Shown here in pieces: positions 23,593-36,400 of a stretch of 51,123 nucleotides of DNA. This DNA is from Temnopleurus reevesii. Taxonomy: Eukaryota > Echinodermata > Echinoidea > Temnopleuroida > Temnopleuridae. The stretch covers positions 235,245 through 286,367 of the forward strand of contig BQKZ01000023.1 in NCBI GenBank assembly GCA_036244855.1, in the 5' to 3' direction. The translations under genes and the position numbers were made by a program. The number at the start of each line of letters is the position of its first letter. The first letter of the stretch is position 1. Below the pieces are notes generated by a model. That model saw nothing but the letters and a program-made list of their open reading frames with translations. It ran no database searches and was not told the origin of the DNA.

Positions 23593-26500
23593 GTGTATGT
23601 CTTCTTGACTTCAACCACATGATTATGGATTTGCCTCCCAATGTGATAGACATTTCCTTTTGCTAGAAATGTATCTGCATTTGCCACTCTCACCCATATG
23701 CTACTTGGGTACGGGTAGGAAAAATTTGTGATATGACTGATCTAGCTGTGCATGATTACCAACACATGATGAGCTATAGATTCTATGACAAGGTGATAAT
23801 GCGATGAATGCTTCTGGGGCTGACATGACAAAAGTATGAAAAAACAGTGGTATCATATCATCCATGTTTTCATGAAGATAAAGAAAAAGCAACAATTTAA
23901 AGGGCATTATCCTGAAAAGCATGTTATCATATTGCAGAACAAGTTTCAATGAAATTGCATCTTGATGATTTGAACAACATTACCCTTTGGTTACTATCTT
24001 CGATCAAATATGGATGATATGTTACAGGATTACTTGGTTAAGCACTCACCAACTCTTTACCCCCTCTTACCCCTCCCTTTCCTCCCAGCTCCCTTATTGA
24101 ACCCACTTGAATCCCCACCTCAACCCTACAGAGCCCAATACCCCCTCCTGGTGTATGACTGGATGCCTGTATGTATCAGTAAATCACCCACTCTGTCATA
24201 GCCCTCCTCAATGAGCTTGCTCCTTCTATGTTAAATTAATCATCCCCTCATCTCACTTCAATTGAAAGATGACAAAATTTACAGCACCAAATTTGATGTG
24301 ATTATCAGGACATGTACGTCTTCGTTCACACCTAGTGCAAACATCTTGTAAGATTTTGTACCAAAAATGAAGTTCGACATTTTTGGAGTGTTAAAGTACA
24401 ACATACTGAACGTCTTTAAAGAACTGTAAGAACTGTAAACCTTTAAGCAATATGTAATATTCACATTTTCCTATTCATGGTTTTGTTTTTTATTGATTTA
24501 TGTAACTTTGTTTTATTTTCAGTATTATATGCTCGATATGGAGGGGAAATACATAATTAGTAGAATATGAGTCATAATATTCGGTTAATTTGTTAGGTTT
24601 TATGTAGCCAAAAATAGTTCCCTGAAGCCACCACAAATTTGTAATAAAGTCTATTATGATACTACCTTGCTTTGATCAGCTACATTTTCCTAAAGAGTGC
24701 TTTACATTGTGCAGTGTCACTCAAAAAAGAAGTTGAACGGGATATAATCTATTTCTGTAAAATTTAGTTGAACACCAATTGAATGGTCCATATTAATGTT
24801 ATTGAAATCGAGACTGGCTTGCAATATGGTGGTATTTGCAAAAGTGTTTTTAATTCTGTTGTTGTAACCTGGGTCCAAAAGGGGAAGAATATTGTGCTCT
24901 GCTGGCTGCATATGATATTATATGTGCCCCTCCATTTCAAATCCATGGATAATTTTATCAAAGTGTGAGTGGGATGCTTGGACGCTCTGTGACTGACCTG
25001 GACTAGGCGTCCTTTGTTATTGGCCAAATTTTCACCTCAAGATCGTATTTTTAGAGCCGAGTTGATTGATATTGCAGACTTTAGGGAGCACGCGCGCTCC
25101 GCATCAAGAAATATCGTCTCTGACATTTCAGATTTTTATTTGTCCAATACTTCGCATTCTGATTCATTTTTAATAGATATCAGTTTCCGAATGCTTTTGG
25201 GAATGAAATTGAAGGAAAATTTGAGGAAATCAATGAATAGTTTCCTTCATAGTTGGTTGACATTGCGTGAAGTTGAACGCTCCGACCTGGTTGGCCAGTG
25301 AGCAGCGTTCCTAGGCTCTTATAAAAGCAAACGGTAAATTGTTGTTATTGTATGCTTTCTTTATTGCTTTGGTAGATGCAATTTAAACATTTATCCTTTT
25401 GCTCTTGTAAGAAAGTATGCTCAATTTTGATTTTAATTATTTTTTTAATTGACCCTCATATTGCGTTTATTATTGATTTGGAATGGAAAATGGAAATATT
25501 ACTGAATGTATTCTTCTTCATAATGCATTCTCCAAATGTACCCAAAATAAATTTCCAGACTGATGATGACATAATAATTAATACATCATTAAAACAATAC
25601 TTGAAGCACACCCTTGGAACTGAGTAGCTATTTTAGTATTCAAGTTTTCTTCCTTTTTACTTTTTAAATGTTACTTTTTTCTTTTTTTTGTGTGTGCTCA
25701 CTCATGCTTAAATAATTTGGCCATAAAGATTTGCATACATAGGCTGTAAATATAGTTATGGAACATTATTGCCTATACTGAATACCCTCTATCAAAATTA
25801 TATTACCTTCAAGGAGAACTCCAGTGTTTTTAATGTAGATATTGAATATCTCATAATATGAGAATTGTCTGCGACCATAAAAAGTCTTTTGTAAGAAATG
25901 GGTAAACAGGTTAAATTCCATATGACATTTTATCTTCATTATTAAGGATGTAGTTAAGTTCCATAGATATAGATAGGATTGTGCATAATCATATGCAGTG
26001 CATAATATTCTCTGCCAGGATATATTGGTACCTATTCACATTGTGAAATCAATCTCCTACTGTTTACCTTAACGACATGCACATGACTTTGCTTGAAGTT
26101 TATCATGCAAACAATGTAAAATGAGAAAAAAAATATGAATTGCCTAGCCATTTTCTATAACTTTAATAATATAATGCACCTTTTAATTAAGAAATTTGAT
26201 ATATGAGATTATATGGTATTGCAGTCAAACCTGATAGTAACCACCCTAGAGAAGCTAAAAGAAATTATCAAAATAGTCAGGTGACTCCTATAGACAGATT
26301 CTGCTGCAAATATTTCCAGGAAGTTTTAAATTGATCTTAATTGCCACGGTAATTAAATACTCTCATTAGGAAGGTGACCACTTTGATGTATTTAATTGTG
26401 TTATAATATGATCTAAAGTAGAAGAGAACTTACTGGGGAATTCCTATAACATAATGCTTACCTCCAGTTTACTGTTATACTAAAGCATATCAAATTATTC

Positions 26501-26889
26501 ATCCATTTGTAGATTTCAATAAAACTCTATGTTCCAATTAATGAAATAATAAATCAAATCAAATTTCCTGGTGAATTTTTCTCCAGATGATGGATATCAA
26601 TTTATTGCTCATATACCCCAGGAGTGTTTCAGCTATTATGCATATGTGCCTATTCAAACTGAGGTACATAATCTGCTGATTATGATTTTAAACTGAATCT
26701 ATCATCCAAATTTATATTTAAATTTGTATAGAAAATGCGTTTAAATTACGGAAAAAACAACATGCTGTCAACAACACTATTTGTTTAAAAAGTATTACTG
26801 TGGGTTTTTTTTCAAAAGGAACCATTTTCAACTAACATTGGCACAATTCGTTCATCAGTTGGGTAGATTTTAAGCAACACATGTATGGG
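23593..26889. other. Intergenic, nothing firm
   Basis: The best frame (25014-25301, plus, 95 codons) has a mixed composition but no recognised motif and no splice support. A pyrimidine-rich patch lies at 24058-24140. A weak CAGTCAAACCTG element end lies at 26223. Confidence 0.45.
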
Positions 26890-27230
26890 CATTATGTTGC
26901 CCAGCGTTGAATAAATCTTTGTCCATATACTCGCCAGGATAGCCCTTATATAATTCTCTATTTCTATTTTTAATATTAGCCCTTTCTTATTTCTCTTCCA
27001 TGTGAATTATTGTCACTTATCTAATTGTTTGATTATTGCATTTATTTAATTTCTTTAATTTGTTTGTGTATTTAGGTTTAATGTACTCATATTCCTTTTA
27101 TATTGTATATATTTTTGCAATCATGTTCTTTTTATCTTGTGATACAGGGCCCCTTGGTCGAGCAGTTTTTTTTTAATAAATTGAAAGGGCCACCCTGTTT
27201 AAATAAAACGACAAATAAATAATTATGAAG
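26890..27230 (+). mobile_element. 3' end of a CR1/L2-like non-LTR retrotransposon
   Basis: A T-rich segment leads to CAGGGCCCCTTGGTCGAGCA, an A/T stretch, AAGGGCCACCCTGTTTAAAT and AAAACGAC. GGGCCC...GGGCCA...TTTAAATAAA is the 3'UTR layout I associate with CR1/L2-type LINEs. No coding part remains. Confidence 0.45.
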
Positions 27231-28624
27231 ATTTTGTAATGTCATCATTTCAATGTTTTTCTTGTGATTTGCTTTGTTCTTGTGTCCATAAAGTGATTTA
27301 GTTTGATTATAATGGTTGAATTACATGTAATTGCAATATTTGTTTTAGACAGAAATTTCATATTATTGAATTTAATTTGAAATCAATTTTCTTTTGATTT
27401 GTATGACTTATCACGACAGTATGAAATGGGCCTGTGCTTTATTTCCTGCAAATTTACTTACAAGCCAACCCTGGAGTAAATGAGGAGAATAATTGAAATA
27501 CCACGGAGCTGATAATCTTAGCATTTCCTCATAATTTACTGGGACTGAAGCATGCACTATGAACTCAAAGAACAAAGAAATTGGACAAATTTAAGAGCCC
27601 AACTTTCAGGCCATCTAGTCACTGGTAGCAAGACGAAATAAAGAAGACTTTTCTGTAACTCAGTAAACAGGTTCAGTTACATGTTCTTTATTAATTTGCA
27701 GAAAAACATTGAAGACATTTCTTTTGATTGCTAGAACTGTTGTGAATGCTTGAATAAGAAGCTGTTTACTTTGACCAATTTCTTTTTCTTTTGATCTCTT
27801 AGTGCATACCTGCCTGAGACAGGAGCATGGTGTGGAATCGAGAGGAGGGAATTAAAATGTGAACAAGGGAATGTCTTTGAAGGTTACATTCATTACGATT
27901 TCCATTGATATGATCATGTGCCATTCCCTTCATGTGGCCGATGTATGATGGCGCTTTGTGATTTCAGAACCATGCTTTGCAATGTCTGTTGGATACAGAG
28001 AAACAATTATACTGATATTTGATTCATGAATAGATATGAATCTAAATCAGAATATATTAATCAAACTTCATTGACATAAAGATCAATATTTTGTTCAAAG
28101 GAAAACACACTGTAAATGTCAGATTCATCAATTATAAAGCAAAACTGAAAAAGAAAAACTTCCATTGATAACAAACATCATGAATCACTTCAATCATTTT
28201 GCTTATAGGTGCTTGTCCCTGAAGTTATTTTGTATATATCTAATTACTTGAATTGATTTTATATCTCCTATAAAGCCATTGTTTTCAGTTGTCCTACTCA
28301 AGTTTGCATAGAATTGTAATTTTGTATTTTGTTTTGAATAAATGCGCAAACTTAAATTTGATCCTGTGCCATTCACTTTCAGTGGCGGGGGGTATCAAGG
28401 CTTGTAAACATATTATGTATTGCAAAGAAAGAATTATACTAATGTATATGATGAATGAAAATCATTTCAAATATGATTGAAGATATGTCAATAATAAAGC
28501 AAGAAAAATCAATATTTACAATAGTATAATGTATCGTATCTTTTAGTGATTGTGATGGAGTGTGACTTCAGTTTTGAACCCAAATTAGTTATTTGTTACT
28601 TATGACTACAGTTTATCATTACCA
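27231..28624. other. Intergenic, nothing recognised
   Basis: AT-rich; short frames only. No repeats beyond chance words were noticed. Confidence 0.5.
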
Positions 28625-28719
28625 TCTCCACCACCACCACCACCACCACCACAACAACAACACCACCACCACCACCACCGTCACCATTGCCACCATCATC
28701 ATCACAATCATGCAACAGC

Positions 28720-28775
<56 letters not shown>

Positions 28776-29258
28776 AACCATCATTATCATCATCATCATC
28801 ATTATCACAATCATGCACCAGCTTCATCATCATCATCATCATGATCATTTTCACCAAAACTTCTCTTTTTCAACCTATTTATCAACATCATTATCAACAT
28901 CATCATTATCTTTTTTTTTCATCATCATCTGCATCATCACAATCAGTATCATTATCACAAATGTCACCATCACCATAACCATCAACATTTTTATCATAAG
29001 TTGCAATGTCATCACTATAATAATCATAATACTCATTATCATCATTATCATCAACATCATCATCATCATCATCATCATCATCAACATCATTATCATCAAC
29101 AACTTCTCTTTTTCAACCTATTTATCAACATCATTATCAACATCATCATCTGCATCATCACAATCAGTATCATTAACACCAATGTCACCATTACCATAAC
29201 CATCAACATTTTTGTCATAAGTTTTAATGTCATCACTATAATATAATTATATATAATT

Positions 29259-29289
<31 letters not shown>

Positions 29290-29402
29290 CCATCATCATC
29301 ATCTTCATAACCATCATTATCATCATCATCATCGACATCATCATCATCATCATCTTCATCTTCATCATCATCCTCATTGTCATCGTCCTCATCATCATTT
29401 TC
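28625..29402. repeat. CAT/CAC trinucleotide tract, about 780 bp
   Basis: Runs of CAC, CAA and CAT with interruptions. Two interruption blocks repeat: ACTTCTCTTTTTCAACCTAT at about 28859 and 29101, each followed by ATCAACATC, CACAATCAGTATC, ACCATCAACATTTTT and GTCATCACTATAAT. The array thus grew partly by a ~240-bp tandem duplication. Open frames (His-, Ile- or Met-runs) on both strands are artefacts. Confidence 0.95.
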
Positions 29403-29861
29403 GCCAATTCATTAGCATCAGTCCAATCTTAACATTTAACAAAGGATGAGTGTATTTTACTACAAATATATTTATTTCCTTTTCATATAGCAATATAATA
29501 ATATTTTACTCTTCAATCAGAATAACAAATTTTATTCGTTCTACATAACTACAAAGTCAATTAAAAGAACATTTCTTGTTGAGGACAAACAACTTTTTAG
29601 AAGTAATATTTACTTGAATACAATCGATATGAATTGTTCCCAGAAAATAAAGCCAGGCAAATGACAAATTTCCTACTCAGAGTGACGAGAATAGACTCTT
29701 AACCAAACATTTTGATGCAACGGTGTTGGAGAGCGAGCTCGCACCACAAGCGGCCCTGTGACATTTTTATGTTTACAATTATGGAGTGTTTTGTGTTTAT
29801 TTCCTTATTTGATCCATTTGCACTGAAGTAGATTGCGTCAGTTCCTGGTGACGGAGAATAC

Positions 29862-30475
29862 CACAAAGGGAGAGAGATGGAGAGAATGGTGAGATAGTAA
29901 GAGAGTTGGAGAGATTTTAGAAGGGAGAGAGGTAGAGAGAGGGGGAGAGGGGAGGCGGTGGTGAAGAAGGGATGGAGAGAAGTGACAATAGATAAAGGGT
30001 GAAGAAAGAATCGAGGAGAGTGACAAGAGATAGAGGGGGAGGTTGAAGGGGAGATATAGTGAGAGACAAGAGGGATGAAGATGGATGTGTGGAGGAAGGG
30101 AGAGATGGATAAACCGAAGAATGAGACAGGGGATGGATAAGGAGAAATGGGAAGGGGAATAGATAGGAGAGATGGGGAGCGAGAGAGAGGAGGAGGGGGG
30201 TAAGATAGAAAGATTTATATTTTTGTAAAAATAATACTGTCTATTATCATTATTATAAAATCGTTTTGTTGTGGGAGAGAGAGAGAGGGAGAGAAATAGA
30301 GAGTGGGAGAGGGAGAGAGAAAGAGAGTGGGAGAGGGAGAGAGAAAGAGAGAGTAGTGGAGGTTTGTGGTTGAGTGGAGAACAGCGGAGTAACTTATAAG
30401 GGAGGAGAAGGGAGGAAGATAGTTGGATAAGAGAAAGGTAGATGATGGACCGGAAGAGAGTGAAAATAGGATACA
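29862..30475. repeat. 600-bp purine-biased tract
   Basis: The plus strand is nearly all A/G (GAGAGATGGAGAGA-like words) except for a short AT-rich break near 30210-30262. The minus-strand frame across it (Ser/Leu/Pro-rich) is composition-driven. Confidence 0.85.
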
Positions 30476-32086
30476 AATCAACACTTTGTCTAGGGTTTTT
30501 CTATATTTGCGGTCTAAAACACACGCTTGTAAATTCACAAGGCATCTTTTATGGTAATTACCAGACATTGATGTATTTCATTCTATAAACAAGTCTAAAT
30601 AATTCGAATCAGCATTCGATTAAACGGGGGGATATATTCTTTCCTTTGGAAAAGTTAGATATAATCAAATAATAATATTTACTTAACACCTTTAAATGCC
30701 ATTACCCGATAATAATCTTTGAGGAAAACATTGCATTTTCTTATGATAAAATTCATACAGTTGCAAATTGTAATAATACACTTATAGTGTTTTTTTTTAG
30801 ACAGGAGCTTAATTACATGAATAACTATATAGAAAAGCCGAAAAATATGTGAACAACAAAATAGCATTAGGTATCGAAATTATTGTTTGTATACGTTCTA
30901 ATCATCTAAATAAATCATATTTCAAAGTAATGACACCGACTGAAAAAAAAAAGATAATCTTGTTAAAAAGAATATGAATATATCGACATTGTATTAAAAA
31001 GTAATACGGTACAAAAATGGCAAAATCATTGTTTTAACAAAGAAAATAGCTTATTCCATCCTCAAAATATACCAAACCACATAACAGGTATACAATACCT
31101 AGTAATGTTGTGTAAGGAATCGCTAGTTAGAATAAAGAATGGTATCTTAACCCATTGACTACTGGAACCGGGTAGTCCCTACACAAAGTCTATGGGAATT
31201 ACAGAATTCAGTAGTCAATGAATTAAAATCTATAAATCACATTATCTGTCACTAACATAAACCACATTATAATTTGAGCATTTTATGCTCCACATTATAT
31301 ATGCTCCCAAATATCAAACTAAAATTTGCCCAGGATGTATTTGCAATGAACGTCAGCAATGTTTGCTTGGCTCTCAAAAGAGGGCAGCATTTCAGATTAA
31401 GATATGACTCACGCATTATGAATCCCCCTGCTCGAAATTCCATTCATCAATTTATTTCTGACAAGATAACCCTATTTGAGATTCACTTGACAATGAACGT
31501 AAATTTAAGGATGGTATCTGAATATTATATATTGTCGGTTTTAATACAAACAGGAAAACCTTAAAGCATTTATTAATATTTCTATGAAGCAAATGGACAG
31601 CATTTTACCCGTTGAATATGATTTTGCGAACAGAGTAATAAACATAACAATTCCATCATAATTCAACTACAGTCATTCGAGGCTTTAGAGTGGAGTCATA
31701 ATATAAATATCTTTTTTAAAGAAAAGGTCCACTAAGAGGAACCTTCAAGAGTAAAAGTAAAAATTTGAATTACAAAAATGAATAAAGTTTTAAACCTAGC
31801 TTATGACAGATTTATGAACATTTAGTAACAAAGTTAATAACGTCACATTCGCAGTATTTACCATTAATTGTGATTATATTACTCCTGAAATGTTGTATTT
31901 CTGTCAAAAAATACAAATTCTTAAAAAGTTTTAATAGGATGCCTTAATTTTAATATTTTTGTATGTTTATCTTCTAATAGTTATACAAATTGAGTAATCA
32001 AAATATGAAATATTGAGAAACTCAATATGTTGGATTCATTGAATATCATGAAGATTTACAAACAAATAAATAAATGTAAGCTTGAA
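30476..32086. other. Intergenic apart from the 80-bp TTAA element
   Basis: A 96-codon plus-strand frame at 31274-31564 has no motif or splice support and is not called. Confidence 0.45.
31147..31226. mobile_element. Very short TTAA-flanked inverted-repeat element
   Basis: An 80-bp unit bounded by TTAA at both ends with inverted repeats CATTGACTACTG / CAGTAGTCAATG around a 40-bp centre. The size fits a solo MITE or deletion derivative. Confidence 0.55.
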
Positions 32087-32305
32087 TCAAGTTCTAAAGA
32101 AATCATGAGATTGGACAAAATCAATTTTGCCGTATAAATATAAATAACCCAAAACACCATCAACTTTGGCAATATTTTCTATTGTTTCCATTAATAAATC
32201 TTTAATCAGAGGGTATAGAGTTATATCGCTACCAAGAGATTCAAGGAAAGTGCTTGCTTCCCAATCCCATTTCGTGAAATGTAAATCAAAAGAGGGATGT
32301 GATTT
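32087..32305 (-). CDS. Possible terminal exon of an unknown gene
   Basis: On the minus strand an acceptor (ttcatctatttcag) opens a frame of 72 codons from 32305 to a TGA at 32087-32089, beginning KSHPSFDLHF and containing WDWEASTFLESLGSD and YPLIKDLLMETIENIAK. The composition (acidic, aromatic, helix-like) looks coding, and an in-frame stop lies just upstream of the acceptor, as expected of an exon. No upstream exon was found between it and the Ig receptor stop, and there is no nearby poly-A signal. I do not recognise the sequence. It may be a gene remnant or chance. Confidence 0.3.
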   Translation of the reverse strand, partial: KSHPSFDLHFTKWDWEASTFLESLGSDITLYPLIKDLLMETIENIAKVDGVLGYLYLYGKIDFVQSHDFFRT

Positions 32306-33449
32306 CTGAAATAGATGAAATTATAGTAGTTATAAAAATATCATATATATTTACTTTTCATTGTGATAGATTTAAAGAGAGCAGTAATAACCAAAACATT
32401 ATCAAATCATATTCTTTCTTTCTAAATTACACACATCGTATCGTTCGTATTTTCACAAAGTGACAGCAGCCAAACTGTGTTGTTGCATAAAGACAAATTG
32501 AAATTGAAATGTGTGTTAAACCTAAAAAAAAATTCATGACAATGTAACCGTCATTTCATGAAAGCACAGACTATACAACATGCATGTATTAGCAACGGGA
32601 GAAGCAAAATACATATATATTTTAGAACATCTATGCACACTTTGGATGTATTGCTAAATCAATACAATATCTCCTACATGTTCAACATAATATCTGACGC
32701 CAAAATGGAATTTCATCATGTATTTGGAGAGGGCGAAACACTATTTAGTTCTCAACATGCCCTATCTACCCTGTGATGGTCATATCCATTCTAATTCAAC
32801 ACAACTCTTGTTAACCTCTCTCTCTTACAGTCTTAGATAAATTGGGCCATCATGAACATGACATATAGAAGCTTATCCTATGATAGTACAGCAACCTGAA
32901 ATAAAGCTAAGAATATCAGAGGACTGTTTCATTTGAATGATTGTATCGCTAGTTTGAATGGAAGTACTGCCCAAGGACTGCGCTTCTTAGAATTAAGGTT
33001 AGATGAAAATAGGTAGCTATAAGGGATATTGGGATGAGCTTAAATGCAGATCTTTTACATTTCATTTTTTGTGAACGTTTTGCAGAAATATCAGAATGTG
33101 AAGGTCGTTTTACAGTCTGTAGGACTTCGATTGTGATCGCTGCAATTATTGTTCGCAAAACCTATCCGTTAAGGTAATCGTGAACAGTACTGATCGTGAA
33201 TTTTCTGAAACCATTAAAGTCCCTCTTTAAAATTTTTCTCAAACGAGACACTCAATAAATAAATAAAGTCCATTTCGCCTTTAAACGTATTACATTAGTT
33301 TCCATTGGAAAACAAAATATTTATTTAGGGCTTTTGATACTGTATTTTGATCAAATTTTGGTTCGATTGTACCTATATTCATTCTTCTCGTTATTAAACT
33401 ATTGTGATTATATTTAGATGATACTTTATTTGATTAGTGTAATATTATG

Positions 33450-33455
33450 TTTATT
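33450..33455 (-). terminator. Candidate polyadenylation signal for the Ig receptor gene
   Basis: AATAAA on the minus strand about 35 nt past the stop codon. A second AATAAA lies at 33425-33430. Either would give a very short 3'UTR. Assigned by sequence and position only. Confidence 0.45.
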
Positions 33456-33489
33456 AAAGGAGTGATCATTGTTAAAAGTGATTTAAGGA

Positions 33490-36400
33490 TTAGAAATCGT
33501 CACTATCTTGCCTCACTAAAGTGGCAGATTTCTTCGCCACAACCTTGTTCTTCCTAGGAGTAGCCACGGGTGGCTTACCAGGCCTACCTGTCGAAACTGA
33601 GCCGTAGAGGGTAGCCTCAGCATACACACTCTCATCTTCCTCAGACTCCTGCTCGGTGGATACCCCTCCATCTTCATCCCCTGGTTCTGCAAACTCGGAC
33701 AAGTCCATGTCGTTCTTGACCAGTGTTGCCGTCTTCTTCCCCACCACTGGTTTCTTGTGGATCTTAGGGTGATCCTTCTTGGTTGGTGCTGCGCCACTGA
33801 AGAAGGTGGCTTCTGCGTAAATGCTTTCATCCTCATTGCCCGTTGGCTTTGCGTCTGGGTCATCATCAGGGTTGTCCGCAAAGGATGCTGTTTTTGAGGA
33901 AATGTTACTTGATGCGTTGGTTGCTGTAGTTGCACCGTACATAGTAGCCTCCTGGTATATCATATCATCGTCCTCGTCTGTCTCCTTTCTGGCTGAAGTA
34001 TTGTTCGCTTTGCTGGGTTTTATTTTAGAATGGCTGATCGGTTGCTCATACAGCATTCCGCTGTCATCAGCGCCATTCTTGTTGACTGCAGATCTGCCAG
34101 GAGTGACTGAATTGCTTTTGATGGGTTCCTCGTAGATCATTCCAGAGTCGGGTTGATCCTTTTTGTTCGCGGCTGCTGCTCTGCCAGTACTGGTTGTCTG
34201 ACTTTTGATGGGTTCTTCATAAAGCAGACCATCATCTTGTTCATCTTCCTTCTTGATTGCAGATCTTCTTCCGTTTGGTTTCTTGCCCTTAATGGGCTCC
34301 TCGTACAACTCCCCATCTTCCTCCAGATGGTCATGATGGTTGTTGGGTAAAGTGGTTTTAGATGAATTGCCATTGGAGCCTGGGTAAAATGTTGCCTCCT
34401 GGTAAATCATATCGCTGTCATCATCGCCTGTATTTCCGCCATTGTTCAAATTCATATTAGCAGGGTTTCTTTTGGGCTTGTGCATCACAACGGTCTTGCC
34501 AACTCCACCACCTTGGGCGTCAACATCCTGTGACACCTCAACGCTCTTTCTGAACTCAAGCTTGTTATGTGAGTTCTCTATTGCTCCGTACATTTTAGCT
34601 TCTTCGTACACCTCTCCTTCAAGCTCATTCCCTTGTCCTCGCTTTAGGATATTAGATTGCGCTTTCCCAATTTTGTTAAATCCTACGTTTGGTGAAACAC
34701 CCCCATACATCTTAGCATCTGCATATACCTCACTATCTGGTCCTGATTTACCCTGCCCCTGTGCTTCTGTCGCAGATTTATACGATGGTGGCTTTACCCT
34801 CATTGCCCCAACTAAATCATAGTCATCATCAACCGATTTGTCAGAAACATCTTCTGTATTCAAGGCTAAAAGAGCACTCTGTAGTTGGCTCTGCTTTGCT
34901 TTGTTCGGTCCAGCCCCATAAAGAGCAGCCTGCTTATAATCCTCGGGTTCGCCACCCGCTCTACCTAGATTGTCCGAGTTTTGTATCTTTGCTTCAGAGT
35001 TTGACGGAGGCGCTGTCTTTCGGAGGGCACCTGCTAGATCATAGGCTCCCTCCTGCTCTACAAACGTGGCCTGTGTCTTCTTCTTGTCGTCCCAAATGGT
35101 ATCATTTTCATCGTCCGTGTCTTGATGTGGCTTCAGCCCTTCGTAAACGTTTGGCTCACCTGTCTTGTACTGCTCGTAATCTGCTTTAGGGTCATCCATG
35201 TCAAAGTCATTCTCATGGTGAACCCCCTTCTTCTTCCTGAACGTGAAACCACTCTTCAAGGCTTGGACAAAACCTTTCCCGGTGACCAGTCTGGGGTGTG
35301 GGGCAGGTGATCTAGGGGCAGCTCGAGGTTTAGGAGTCGGTTTGGGTGAAGCTTTGCCTTTCCTTGTCTTTACGCGAGGTTTCAATTTAGCCTTGTCTTC
35401 CACATCATATCCATCGATGTATGTGTCTTCTGGACCACCTGATACGGTCGTTGCAGAAGACATAGTATTGGTGATTGTGAGGGCGCCATTCTTTGTCTTC
35501 ACATCACCCATTGGCAAATAGAAGCTTTCGTCTTCCACGTCAGGATAGATGCCCAAATTGTCGTGTCCATCGCCTTCCTTGAGATTCCCTCGAGCTAGCG
35601 TCTCTGCACCATTGATGCTTATATTGATATGTGGATCTACGGTGATATTGATGTTTGGTGGGGGTTGACTGGTAAGCAACTGTTCTCTTTCCCGCCTCTT
35701 TTTGCGCCGATACATGAAGCATAACCCTAATACAGCAAATAGGACCAGGAGGAGCAAGATGATAATGACAATCATTGTTGTTCCTCCTTCCCCTGGTGAT
35801 CCCCTCCCTGCTTGTGTCGGAGGTGGGGCAGTCGTAGGAGGCGGCTCACAGATGATGGCAGTGTCGTTTCCACTGCCTTTGATATTGGTTGCGGTACAGG
35901 TCCCTGTGGTTGTTTCACGGCAAACTGGTTCAGCATCAAAGGATAGGATGGTTCCATCTGGGGAGATGATGGGAGTCGTATCAGGGAATGGTGGATCGAT
36001 ATCCCAAACGTAGGGTATCATGGCGTCAGGGTTTGCGAAGGCAGTGCAGTTGTAACTCGGAAAGTCTCCCTCTTCATCAGGCGCGATCGGGGTTATGTTT
36101 ACCCTTGGTGGGAACTGCACGTCCACAGTCACTGTGCATCTCTCCTCGTAGTGGGGAAACCTGTCACTCGTAGCTCTGCATCTGAAGATAGCACCTTGCT
36201 CTGCTAAAGTAGCAACAAATGTATATGTCAGGATGGTGTTGAGGTTGACATTAGTCAGCGTGGTGTTATCATCATCTATCTCGAGCCCATCCGCGCGTCT
36301 CCAGATGAGGTGGACAGGTGGTTTACCTGTCTTGATTTCACAAGTAATTGTCACAAGGTCATTGAGATGAACAGTTGCTATGACCGGTGTACAGACCGGA

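Noticed and set aside
25014..25301. 95-codon plus-strand frame with fairly protein-like composition
   Set aside because: No recognised motif, no good splice signals at its edges and no neighbouring exon; kept only as a note.
28593..29407. Several long frames (His-, Ile-, Met-rich) on both strands
   Set aside because: All are translations of the CAT/CAC trinucleotide tract and overlap in several frames.
29838..30568. 212- and 117-codon Ser/Leu/Pro-rich minus-strand frames
   Set aside because: Produced by the purine-biased tract, which removes stop codons from the pyrimidine strand; no domain content.
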